A DNA stretch of 64,000 bases from Bacteroidales bacterium UBA4179 (GTDB lineage: Bacteria; Bacteroidota; Bacteroidia; Bacteroidales; Dysgonomonadaceae). Below the pieces are notes generated by a model. It was not told the origin of the DNA. It searched no databases and saw only the letters and a list, made by a program, of their open reading frames with translations. The stretch lies in assembly GCA_002381125.1 (NCBI GenBank), contig DFUT01000024.1, positions 1 through 64,000 of the forward strand. Direction: 5' to 3'. Positions 35,152 to 43,284 of the stretch are shown here, in pieces (position 1 is the first letter of the stretch; each line of letters opens with the position of its first letter). Made by a program: the position numbers and the translations under genes.

Positions 35152-35817
35152 TTATCTTTCTCCAAAAATCAACGTTCCGATCCGAATCATCGTACTGCCT
35201 TCTTCAATGGCAATGGGATAATCGTTTGTCATGCCCATCGATATTTCTTTGAAAGCCGGTACGTTGGCGAAATACGTGTTTTTAAATTCGTCGAATAGCG
35301 ATTTCAATAAACGAAATTCTTTTCTTATTTGATCTTCGTCGTCGGTAAAGGTGGCCATTCCCATTACCCCGGAAAGTTGCACATGAGGGCATTCTTTCCA
35401 TTTGCCTTCGGCCAGAAATCGGCGGCATTCATCGGGCAAAAAACCCCCTTTGGTCTCTTCCTGTGCAATATGAATTTGCAGCAAGCAGGGAATTTGCCGC
35501 CGGTTGGCTGCTGCCTGTTTTTCGATTTCCAGCAAGAGTCGTTCATTTCCCAAACTGTGAATCAGATGAATAAAGGGTGCAATATATTTTACTTTGTTTC
35601 TTTGCAGATTGCCAATAAAATGCCATTCGATATCGTTGGGTAGTTGTTCGTATTTTTCTTTCAGTTCCTGCACACGGCTTTCGCCGAAAATCCGTTGCCC
35701 GTAGTCATACGCTTCTCGGATAGTCTCTACCGGATGAAATTTGGAAACAGCTACAACTTTTATCCCTTTCGGAATTGTTTTTCGCAATTTATCAAGATTT
35801 TCCTTTATCATATTCAT
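35152..35817 (-). CDS. YggS-family PLP homeostasis protein
   Basis: A 221-residue protein from the ATG at 35817. It has the PLP-binding Lys26 in 'VVAVSKFHPVE', then 'FGESRVQELKEKY', 'WHFIGNLQRNKVKY' and the C-terminal 'ISMGMTNDYPIAIEEGSTMIR', all hallmarks of the YggS/PROSC family. Members bind pyridoxal phosphate and buffer B6 vitamers without known catalysis. Its ATG overlaps the stop of the DUF4494 gene by 4 bases, indicating coupling. The ORF runs to 35937, but that part is the upstream gene in another frame. Confidence 0.94.
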   Translation of the reverse strand: MNMIKENLDKLRKTIPKGIKVVAVSKFHPVETIREAYDYGQRIFGESRVQELKEKYEQLPNDIEWHFIGNLQRNKVKYIAPFIHLIHSLGNERLLLEIEKQAAANRRQIPCLLQIHIAQEETKGGFLPDECRRFLAEGKWKECPHVQLSGVMGMATFTDDEDQIRKEFRLLKSLFDEFKNTYFANVPAFKEISMGMTNDYPIAIEEGSTMIRIGTLIFGER

Positions 35818-36266
35818 TCTTCTTTTTGTTTGTCCTGCTCTCTTACATAAGGGAATACGTCCATAATGGCCGTTTCGGTTAAAGCTGCAACGGAATAGTC
35901 GATCATGGTTTTTTTCATTTCCGTATCGATGATGCACAACGCTTCGTTCAATGTGCTTGCCTGAACCAGCATGTTGACCGCTGTCTTTTTTTCCGCTCCG
36001 CTTTTCTCGTCCAACGTGATAAAGTGGAGTTTCGCTTTATAAAAGCGGTCGCCCGTTTCATTGAAAAACGTTTCGTTGTATTTTACCCTTTTTATATCGG
36101 CAATGGAAAATTCTCCCGAAATATACGGTTTAATCTCTTCGATAATTCGGCTTTCTGCTTCTGTAAACGACAGCGCATCCACCAGATAGGGCTCGGTCAC
36201 TGTTTTCTGTACGCCCGATCCCTGCATTTTTTCGTATTTTACTTTACATTCAAACCAATTGTACAT
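35814..36266 (-). CDS. DUF4494-family protein
   Basis: A 150-residue soluble protein from the ATG at 36266 ('MYNWFECKVKYEKM'). It contains 'VTEPYLVDALSFTEAESRIIEEI' and 'ADIKRVKYNETFF', typical of the Bacteroidota DUF4494 family of unknown function. No signal peptide or membrane segment. It is coupled to yggS by a 4-base overlap. I rejected the ORF start at 36314 because the extra 16 residues come from the duplicated, A/T-rich upstream sequence. Confidence 0.88.
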   Translation of the reverse strand: MYNWFECKVKYEKMQGSGVQKTVTEPYLVDALSFTEAESRIIEEIKPYISGEFSIADIKRVKYNETFFNETGDRFYKAKLHFITLDEKSGAEKKTAVNMLVQASTLNEALCIIDTEMKKTMIDYSVAALTETAIMDVFPYVREQDKQKEE

Positions 36267-36287
36267 TTTGTTGTTTGTTAAAATATT

Positions 36288-36313
36288 ATTAGTATAACCA
36301 ATTAGTATAACCA
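36288..36313. repeat. Perfect 13-bp tandem duplication
   Basis: ATTAGTATAACCA is present twice in direct succession (36288-36300, 36301-36313), 22 bases upstream of the DUF4494 start, in what should be its promoter region. Confidence 0.9.
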
Positions 36314-36488
36314 ACGTTTTCGAATATATGATAATTATATCAATGACGCAAAATTAAGGATTTTCCTGCTTATTCATGTAATATAAGCCATTTGTATTTG
36401 TAAGACGGGAAAATGGCCCATTTGTTGAACCGAACAGTCTTTTCCTGCGTTAATCAAATGAGTTTGTTTATTGATTGGTTTTTAAAAT

Positions 36489-36494
36489 AGGAGG
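36489..36494 (+). promoter_or_regulatory. Canonical Shine-Dalgarno site of pncA
   Basis: AGGAGG lies 8 bases ahead of the pncA ATG at 36503. Such sites are exceptional here; most genes in the window have only A-rich sequence before the start. Confidence 0.75.
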
Positions 36495-36502
36495 AAAAAG
36501 AG

Positions 36503-37045
36503 ATGAAAAAAGCATTATTGATTGTGGATGTTCAGAACGATTTTTGCCCCGGTGGTGCGCTTGCGGTAAAGGATGGCGATAAAGTGGTACCCGTGATTAA
36601 CGGCATTATCGATAAGTTTGATCTTGTACTTGCTTCCAAGGATTGGCATCCGGTAGATTCCGTTCATTTTGAAAAATGGCCTGTCCATTGTGTGCAAAAT
36701 ACGTATGGAGCTGATTTTCATCCCGATTTGCAGACCGATAAAATTGACCGGGTACTTTTGAAAGGTACTCAAAACAAAGATGACGGTTATTCGGCTTTTG
36801 AAGCAACAAACATTTCGTTGGCAGATTTTTTACGTGGAGAAGGCGTTACCGATCTTTACGTATGCGGATTGGCTACCGATTATTGCGTGAAAGCCACGGC
36901 ACTTGATGCTTGCAAGCTGGGATTTCGCACTTATGTGATTACCGATGCCGTGGCAGCCGTGAACCTCAATCCCGGTGACGATAAAAAGGCGTTGGAAGAG
37001 ATAAGTTCACAGGGTTGTATTCTTGTGAATTCAAATGAGATATAA
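36503..37045 (+). CDS. pncA: Nicotinamidase
   Basis: A 180-residue isochorismatase-fold hydrolase that converts nicotinamide to nicotinate for NAD salvage. The catalytic triad is Asp9 ('LLIVDVQNDF'), Lys87 ('VLLKGTQ') and Cys128 ('GLATDYCV'). The metal ligands are in 'DWHPVDSVHFEKWPVHC' (Asp47, His49, His55, His62). Length is normal. It is a single gene convergent with the dipeptide epimerase. Confidence 0.96.
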   Translation: MKKALLIVDVQNDFCPGGALAVKDGDKVVPVINGIIDKFDLVLASKDWHPVDSVHFEKWPVHCVQNTYGADFHPDLQTDKIDRVLLKGTQNKDDGYSAFEATNISLADFLRGEGVTDLYVCGLATDYCVKATALDACKLGFRTYVITDAVAAVNLNPGDDKKALEEISSQGCILVNSNEI

Positions 37046-37064
37046 GCTTTTGTGATTTATCGAC

Positions 37065-38225
37065 TTATTCGTTGAAGAAACGTATTGCTTTTTGGGTTAA
37101 TTTTACACCGATTCCCGGCAAATCGGCTACAATTATTTTGCCGTTTTCGAGCTTTGCCCCGTCGAAACAATCGTTGGCAATGAGCAACGCACCGTCGAGA
37201 TCGGCAAAATCGAGCCCCGATGAAAGTTGTGCCGCGGCCGATATGGCGCACGATGTTTCTGTCATGCAGCCGATCATCACCTTCATCCCCAACGCTTGGG
37301 CAAGATGGCGCATTTTCCATGCTTCACGCATACCGGTACATTTCATCAATTTGATGTTGATCCCCGAAAATGCTCCTTTCACCCGTTCTATATCATGAAG
37401 TCGCTGCACCGATTCATCGGCGAAAACCGGTAGAGGGCTGTTTTCGGTAATCCAGGCATTGCCTTCGTAATCGTCTTTTGCCATCGGTTGTTCCACCATC
37501 ACTACGCCTTGTTCCTTCATCCAATGAATCATATCCAACGCATAATACTTATCTTTCCATCCTTGATTGGCATCCACTGTCAGTGGCAGGTCGGTAACAC
37601 TACGTATGGTTTCTATGACCCGTTTGTCGTCTGGTCCGCCTACTTTCACTTTCAGTATATTGAAACGTCCTAGGGCTTCTTTGGTCTTTTCGCGTATTAT
37701 TTCGTCTGTATCGATGCCAATGGTAAAAGTAGTATCCGGGACTTTCATTTTATCCAGACCATACATTTTGTACCACGGGGAGCCAATAATTTTTCCCGCC
37801 AAATCGTGCAATGCGATATCGACCGATGCCTTTGCTGCTGTATTTCCCGGTGCTATATGATCTACATATTCAAGGATTTCTTCCAGATGGGTGGGATCAT
37901 GGAATCCCGAAAGATCCACTTTCTTCAAAAAATCGATAACCGATTCCTGTGTCTCGCCTAGATAGGGTGGGAGGGAAGCCTCTCCGTAACCTTCCAGGCC
38001 GTCGAATTCGATTTTTGTAAGCACCACGGGTGTGGTTTTTCGCGAAAAACCGGAAATCGTGAAAACGTGCCTCAATTGAAGATTATAAGAAGTCCATGAC
38101 AGTTTCATTTTTTTATATAATAGGGGTTGTTTTTTCGCAGCTGTTGTAGCGGAAATGTTGGGTGCTGTGAGTGCCGCTGCCGCGAGAGCCGATGTTTTTA
38201 TGAATTGCCGTCTGTTTTGTTTCAT
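37065..38225 (-). CDS. Dipeptide (L-Ala-D/L-Glu) epimerase, exported
   Basis: A 386-residue enolase-superfamily enzyme. Catalytic Lys194 is in 'NILKVKVGG' and the second Lys in 'NIKLMKCTG' (292-295); metal ligands are Asp218 ('TVDANQGW'), Glu245 ('MVEQPM') and Asp270 ('VFADESV'). It should convert L-Ala-D-Glu from murein to L-Ala-L-Glu. The N-terminus 'NRRQFIKTSALAAAALTAPN' is a twin-arginine-type signal, so it is predicted to act outside the cytoplasm, unlike E. coli YcjG. Its start overlaps the stop of the upstream NlpC/P60 gene by 4 bases, tying it to the endopeptidase that makes its substrate. Confidence 0.92.
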   Translation of the reverse strand: MKQNRRQFIKTSALAAAALTAPNISATTAAKKQPLLYKKMKLSWTSYNLQLRHVFTISGFSRKTTPVVLTKIEFDGLEGYGEASLPPYLGETQESVIDFLKKVDLSGFHDPTHLEEILEYVDHIAPGNTAAKASVDIALHDLAGKIIGSPWYKMYGLDKMKVPDTTFTIGIDTDEIIREKTKEALGRFNILKVKVGGPDDKRVIETIRSVTDLPLTVDANQGWKDKYYALDMIHWMKEQGVVMVEQPMAKDDYEGNAWITENSPLPVFADESVQRLHDIERVKGAFSGINIKLMKCTGMREAWKMRHLAQALGMKVMIGCMTETSCAISAAAQLSSGLDFADLDGALLIANDCFDGAKLENGKIIVADLPGIGVKLTQKAIRFFNE

Positions 38226-39406
38226 TCGCTTGGATGATAAAACGCATTTTTTTCGATTTCTTCGATTCCCGGCGTATTGATTTCGCCGAGTATCCGTTTT
38301 GTGCGCAAATACCGTTTGGTATTGTATTCATCGTATAGGGGATCGGTCGAATCGAAGCTGCCGATACGGATATAATCCGATGCATGAATAAAGCGTTTGT
38401 TCCCGATATAAATCCCCACGTGCGCCACACGTTCGATGGAATTTTTTGCATTGGCTTTTGTTCCAAAAAATACCAGATCGCCCGGTTGGGCATGCTCGAA
38501 ATCTCCTTTTTTGTCGATTAGCTTGCCGGAAAGAACTTGTTGCGATGCATCGCGGGCGAGAATTATGCCGTGCATAAAATAAACCAATTTTGTAAATCCG
38601 CTGCAGTCCAATCCTTTTGATGAGGTCCCTCCCCATAGGTACGGAATGCCCATAAAGCGTTTTGCCGTTTCTGCGATTTCTTCACCTGTAAGCAACCGGT
38701 TTTTCATCCATTTTTCAAAGGGTTGGGCATCGGTTTTCGACACATAAGCTTCTCTGCCGTCGGGATACACTACATGGTGAAATTTTCTTTTTCGATCTTT
38801 CACTATCAACATATCGCCGGCTACCAAGTCGGAAACGCTTTGAGATTTTGCATTCGGTTTTTCATATGAAATAGCATACAACGATGTTACGATAATTGTC
38901 GGCTGTTGTAGATATTCTTGTAGATCCGCTTTTGTCATGGGCTCAACCGAACCGTTTACCCATCCGATGTATTTGTCGGGTGTTTGGATTCGCCTCCAAC
39001 TGCCTCTTTTGTCAAGAATTCTCACCGGTGTACCCAGCAGCGCTTGCGAAACGATTTCTGTACCGTGTTTCGGATTACGATACATCGTCCCCGTCGAATT
39101 GTAAATAATACCCCACGTCTTTTCGCCGATTTTTTTATCGGGGAGCAGTCGGATACTGTCTTTCACTCGTGGGGAAAGCTTTTTGGCTTTGGACAGCACC
39201 TCATCATATGCAGTGCTATGGGTTGTTTCCCCTTTCAGTATCAATGTATCTTTTTGCCGATATGATTTGATATTGAAAACCTCTATACGGGTATCGGGGG
39301 CATATTTTACTCGTGCAGATTCAATAATTTCGCGGATATCTTTGTTTTGAGCCATAGATAAGGAGATTGAAATCAAGAAAAGACAACATAAAGCCTTTTT
39401 TCGCAT
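38222..39406 (-). CDS. NlpC/P60 (C40) murein endopeptidase with SH3-like domains, YkfC-type
   Basis: A 394-residue exported protein (signal 'KKALCCLFLISISLSMAQ'). SH3-like bacterial domains occupy about residues 100-240 ('GTPVRILDKRGSWRRIQTPD', 'YPDGREAYVSKTDA'), followed by an NlpC/P60 domain with catalytic Cys268 ('GLDCSGFTKLVYF'), His329 ('VAHVGIYIG') and His341 ('RFIHAS'). This matches YkfC-type gamma-D-Glu-diamino acid endopeptidases, which release L-Ala-D-Glu from muropeptides. Coupling to the epimerase (4-base overlap) strongly supports that role. ATG at 39406 was preferred to 39433 because it gives a compact signal peptide. Confidence 0.93.
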   Translation of the reverse strand: MRKKALCCLFLISISLSMAQNKDIREIIESARVKYAPDTRIEVFNIKSYRQKDTLILKGETTHSTAYDEVLSKAKKLSPRVKDSIRLLPDKKIGEKTWGIIYNSTGTMYRNPKHGTEIVSQALLGTPVRILDKRGSWRRIQTPDKYIGWVNGSVEPMTKADLQEYLQQPTIIVTSLYAISYEKPNAKSQSVSDLVAGDMLIVKDRKRKFHHVVYPDGREAYVSKTDAQPFEKWMKNRLLTGEEIAETAKRFMGIPYLWGGTSSKGLDCSGFTKLVYFMHGIILARDASQQVLSGKLIDKKGDFEHAQPGDLVFFGTKANAKNSIERVAHVGIYIGNKRFIHASDYIRIGSFDSTDPLYDEYNTKRYLRTKRILGEINTPGIEEIEKNAFYHPSE

Positions 39407-39714
39407 CTGTCGTTTTTTATTGAAGTTGAACAAAAGTTTGCGAAATATACAATTTTATAGTTTCATTTCCCAACCTTTTTCATACGTTCTACTTCATGTA
39501 GCGTCAATCGACAAGTGCGTTCTTTATGCTATCCCTGAATAATACCCGTTATCATTGCCGCGAATCCGATAAAAGCTCGCCCGAGTACTATCGGAATAAT
39601 TAACCGGGAGAAAGCGCTGATTTTTTTTTATCAGTCTACGGCAATACCTGTTGACGCCGGTAAAAAATTCAAACGGCTCGCAAATTCAAATTTCACACTC
39701 GGTAAGTCTATTTT
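39407..39714. other. 308-base gap between sulP and the NlpC/P60 gene
   Basis: No gene seen. It holds a structured element (7-bp stem 39565-39571 with 39589-39595, enclosing CTCG/CGAG), a second small CTGAT/ATCAG hairpin near 39620, and a near-match to the -7 box (minus-strand AACTTTTG at 39429-39436) that could start the NlpC/P60 transcript about 20 bases before its ATG. Confidence 0.5.
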
Positions 39715-41466
39715 TTACTCCTGTTTTTGTTTGTGATGCTGCTTCTTCTCTTTCCTCAAATTTTTCTTTTGTTTCTCATCGATTAACACTTTTGCCCGTT
39801 CGACTGCCAAATGAATATTGGAGCAAATATTTTCTTCGCCGATAAGTTGGGGAATAGCCGATTTATTGAGGCTTTCGTGTACATTTTCTTTCACGCCGGA
39901 TAGAATAACCTCTATTTTTTCTTTGCGGGAGTTTCGGCACAACGTCTCCAGGTTGTTTAATCCGGTAGCATCGATAAATGGAACTTTCCGCATTCGGATG
40001 ATTCTCACAGCGGGGCGATCGCCAATGATGCGCATCTTTTCATCGAACTTATTGGCTATGCCGAAGAAAAACGGACCATCGATTTCGTATACTTCAACCC
40101 CTTTGGGAAGGTAGAGTACCTCCTCGTTTAAATTGCCCGAATGCGATTCGATTTCTTTCGTTATATCGATTTTATCGGTAATGAGCGATATCTCGGTGCT
40201 TTCCGTGATGCGTTTGATGAAAGCAAACACGGCCAGCAACAAGCCCACCTCGATGGCAATGGTCAGATCGAAAATCACGGTGAGCAGAAACGTGGTCAGA
40301 AGAACGGCCAACGTCGATTTCGATTGTTTTGTCAACGACAAAAACGTACGCCATTCGCTCATGTCGTAGGCAACCACAACCAACACACCCGCAAGACAAG
40401 CCATCGGGATGTGGGCGGTCAAATCGCCCAAAAACAATAAAATGAACAACAAGACTACGGCATGTATCAGCCCTGCAACGGGAGTTCGTCCGCCGTTGTT
40501 GATATTTGTCATGGTGCGCGCAATGGCTCCTGTGGCGGGCATTCCGCCAAAAAATGGCGTAACGACGTTTGCCACTCCTTGCGCCACGAGTTCCATATTG
40601 GAATTGTGCCTGTGTCCGGTTACGCCATCGGCAACGGTTGCCGAAAGCAACGACTCGATGGCCCCCAGCATGGCAATGGTAAAAGCCGAAGGGAAAAGCA
40701 GACGGACACTTTCGAGATTAAACGGTATGTGTTTTGCTTCCGGCAGATCGGTATTGATGGCAAACCGATCGCCAATGGTTTCTACGCTGCGAATACCTCC
40801 ATACGTTTTCATCAAATACACCACAACGGTCATTAAAACGATGGCCACCAGCGCTCCGGGTATTTTTTTTGAGATTTTCGGCATCAAAAAAATAATCAAA
40901 ACGCTTGCAACGGCTATCAGTGTTGTCCAAGGATCAATCGTGTGAAAATGTTGCGAATAAATTGCCCATTTCCCCAAAAAATCCGATGGCAGTTTCGGTG
41001 TGGTCAAACCAAAAAAATCGGCGATTTGCGTAAAAAATATAGTGACGGCGATTCCACTCGTGAAACCGACCACAATGGGGTAGGGAACAAATTTGATAAC
41101 CGTTCCCAGTTTGAGAGCCCCCATCAATATGAGCATGATGCCCGCCAATACGGTTGCAATGGCAAGCCCTTCAAATCCATATTGTTCGACAATACCATAA
41201 ACAATAACAATAAAGGCGCCGGTAGGCCCTCCGATTTGTACGGTACTCCCTCCGAGCAGGGAAATCAAAAAACCGCCAATAATGGCCGTGATAATTCCTT
41301 GTTCGGGGGTCACACCCGAAGAAATACCAAAGGCAATGGCCAAGGGCAGGGCAACAATACCTACAATTATCCCTGCCATCAAATCGGCAGCAAATTTTTC
41401 TTTATTATAACTTCGCAACGAACGGATCAGTTCCGGACGGAAATCCTTCAAAAAATCAATATTCAC
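39715..41466 (-). CDS. SulP-family inorganic anion transporter
   Basis: A 583-residue protein with 10-12 transmembrane segments in its first 420 residues ('AGIIVGIVALPLAIAFG', 'GGPTGAFIVIVYGIV', 'GMPATGAIARTMTNI') and a C-terminal cytoplasmic STAS domain ('VEVYEIDGPFFFGIANKF', 'FIDATGLNNLETL'). The SulP family moves sulfate, bicarbonate or other anions; the substrate cannot be told from sequence by eye. The C-terminus is Lys-rich. It is a single gene divergent from tldD. Confidence 0.94.
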   Translation of the reverse strand: MNIDFLKDFRPELIRSLRSYNKEKFAADLMAGIIVGIVALPLAIAFGISSGVTPEQGIITAIIGGFLISLLGGSTVQIGGPTGAFIVIVYGIVEQYGFEGLAIATVLAGIMLILMGALKLGTVIKFVPYPIVVGFTSGIAVTIFFTQIADFFGLTTPKLPSDFLGKWAIYSQHFHTIDPWTTLIAVASVLIIFLMPKISKKIPGALVAIVLMTVVVYLMKTYGGIRSVETIGDRFAINTDLPEAKHIPFNLESVRLLFPSAFTIAMLGAIESLLSATVADGVTGHRHNSNMELVAQGVANVVTPFFGGMPATGAIARTMTNINNGGRTPVAGLIHAVVLLFILLFLGDLTAHIPMACLAGVLVVVAYDMSEWRTFLSLTKQSKSTLAVLLTTFLLTVIFDLTIAIEVGLLLAVFAFIKRITESTEISLITDKIDITKEIESHSGNLNEEVLYLPKGVEVYEIDGPFFFGIANKFDEKMRIIGDRPAVRIIRMRKVPFIDATGLNNLETLCRNSRKEKIEVILSGVKENVHESLNKSAIPQLIGEENICSNIHLAVERAKVLIDEKQKKNLRKEKKQHHKQKQE

Positions 41467-41657
41467 CCTAAAACAACCTTTTTAATCAGTTAAAACAGGT
41501 GCGAAAATAAGGATAAAAAGCAAAAAAATCAAATCCAACTCAAAACGCTGCGAATCACGACAGCAATTCCGTCGGCATCTCGATACGGTATGTAAACGAC
41601 TCCCGGATGTCCCGGCAGTGACCGCCGCTCGGATAAATATATAAATTCGTAATTCAT

Positions 41658-41686
41658 TTGTTTTTCGCAAATATTGAATACCTTTA
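41658..41686 (+). promoter_or_regulatory. Possible tldD promoter
   Basis: TTG (41658-41660), 18 bases, then TACCTTTA (41679-41686), one base off the -7 consensus. The leader would be about 17 bases to the ATG at 41710. Confidence 0.4.
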
Positions 41687-41709
41687 TGCGGTAAATAACC
41701 TTATTACAA

Positions 41710-43242
41710 ATGAATTCATTTATGGACAGACGAAAATTTATTCAAACAGGGAGCCTCGCTTTGCTGGGATCTGTGGTTGCACCTTCGTTTGGTGCTCCTT
41801 TTGGCGTTTCCGGGAAACAGTCGGCCCTGAAGGAAGCGATGGATCATTTTGGAGTGACCGAGAATGATCTGCAAAAGGTGATGTCCGCAGCGTTGGAGAA
41901 AGGCGGCGATTATGTTGATCTTTTTTTCGAGCATACGTTCAGCAACTATGTGGGTTTGCAAGACGGCGAAGTGAATCGCTGCAGCTCCAATATCGATTAC
42001 GGAATGGGTGTTCGTGTCATTTCCGGAGATCAAACCGGCTATGCATACATCGAAAACATTACCCTTAATGAAATGCTGAAAGCGGCACGTACGGCAGCAC
42101 GCATTGCTTCGGGAACTAAAAAAACCGAGCCGGTGGCCTTGACCGAGAAACCGATCAAAACCAATTATTATCCGGTCACTACGCCGTGGGAGCATGTTTT
42201 GCTGAAAGAAAAAATGCCTTACCTTCAGCGATTGAACGATACGATTTTTGCGTTGGATAATCGCGTTCAGAAAGTAGTGGCATCGTTGACCGACAACACG
42301 TCGCATATTCTTTTTTGCAATTCCGAGGGCGTGCAGTATTACGATTACCGTCCGATGGTTGCCTTGTCGGCCATGTGCATTATGGAGGAGAACGGCAGGA
42401 TCGAAAACAGTTATGCTTCTCGTTCTTACCGAAAAGGTTTTGAGTTTTTGACCGATGAGGTGATCGATGTTGTTGCCCGTGAAGCGGTAGAGAGCACAGC
42501 TATCCTGTTTAAAGCCGTGAAGCCCAAAGGCGGCGAAATGCCTGTGGTGATGGGAGCAGGCGGATCGGGCATCTTGCTGCACGAGGCAATCGGGCATGCT
42601 TTTGAGGCTGACTTCAATCGCAAGAATATTTCCATTTTCTCCGATCAGCTGAATAAAAAAATCTGTAACGAACACATCAATGTGGTGGACGATGGAACGA
42701 TCATGTTCAATCGGGGTGCCGTAAATATCGATGATGAAGGCACTTACGGTCAAAAGACATATATCGTGAAGAACGGCATACTTACCAGTTATTTGCACGA
42801 CCGCATCAGTGCCAACCATTACGGCGTTCCTTCTACCGGAAACGGGCGGCGCGAATCGTTTAAATGTGTTCCCATTCCCCGTATGCGGTCGACCTATATG
42901 GAAGCCGGAAATATGACCGAATCCGATATTATCGCTTCCGTGAAAAAGGGAATTTTTGTGGATAAGTTTACCAACGGACAGGTGCAGATTGGGGCAGGCG
43001 ATTTTACGTTTTTCGTGAAATCGGGTTACCTTATCGAAGATGGCAAACTGACGCAGCCCATCAAAGATGTCAACATTATCGGCAATGGACCAAAAGCGTT
43101 GGCCGACATTACGATGGTTGCCAACAATCCGGCAATCGACAACGGTACGTGGACGTGTGGAAAAGATGGGCAGTCGTGTCCCGTAACTTGTGGGATGCCT
43201 TCGGCGCTGGTGAGCAAACTGACGGTAGGAGGGGAAAGTTGA
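41710..43242 (+). CDS. tldD: TldD-family metalloprotease with a Tat-like signal
   Basis: A 510-residue protein with the zinc motif HEAIGH (291-296) in 'GILLHEAIGHAFEADF' and the family blocks 'FFEHTFSNYVGLQDGEVNRC', 'YGMGVRVISGDQTGYAYIEN' and 'STGNGRRESFKC'. TldD/TldE form a heterodimeric protease that trims modified peptides and unfolded proteins in E. coli. The N-terminus 'MDRRKFIQTGSLALLGSVVA' looks like a twin-arginine signal, whereas the partner TldE has none. TldE is encoded 42 bases downstream. A start at 41722 is also possible. Confidence 0.94.
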   Translation: MNSFMDRRKFIQTGSLALLGSVVAPSFGAPFGVSGKQSALKEAMDHFGVTENDLQKVMSAALEKGGDYVDLFFEHTFSNYVGLQDGEVNRCSSNIDYGMGVRVISGDQTGYAYIENITLNEMLKAARTAARIASGTKKTEPVALTEKPIKTNYYPVTTPWEHVLLKEKMPYLQRLNDTIFALDNRVQKVVASLTDNTSHILFCNSEGVQYYDYRPMVALSAMCIMEENGRIENSYASRSYRKGFEFLTDEVIDVVAREAVESTAILFKAVKPKGGEMPVVMGAGGSGILLHEAIGHAFEADFNRKNISIFSDQLNKKICNEHINVVDDGTIMFNRGAVNIDDEGTYGQKTYIVKNGILTSYLHDRISANHYGVPSTGNGRRESFKCVPIPRMRSTYMEAGNMTESDIIASVKKGIFVDKFTNGQVQIGAGDFTFFVKSGYLIEDGKLTQPIKDVNIIGNGPKALADITMVANNPAIDNGTWTCGKDGQSCPVTCGMPSALVSKLTVGGES

Positions 43243-43284
43243 GGCTTTGAAAGTGCAAATATTCATTCGTTAAATCAAGAAATT

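Noticed and set aside
41716..43266. 516-codon open frame on the minus strand opposite tldD
   Set aside because: It mirrors a clear tldD with zinc motif and conserved blocks. The antisense product has no recognisable domain; long antisense frames arise from codon bias.
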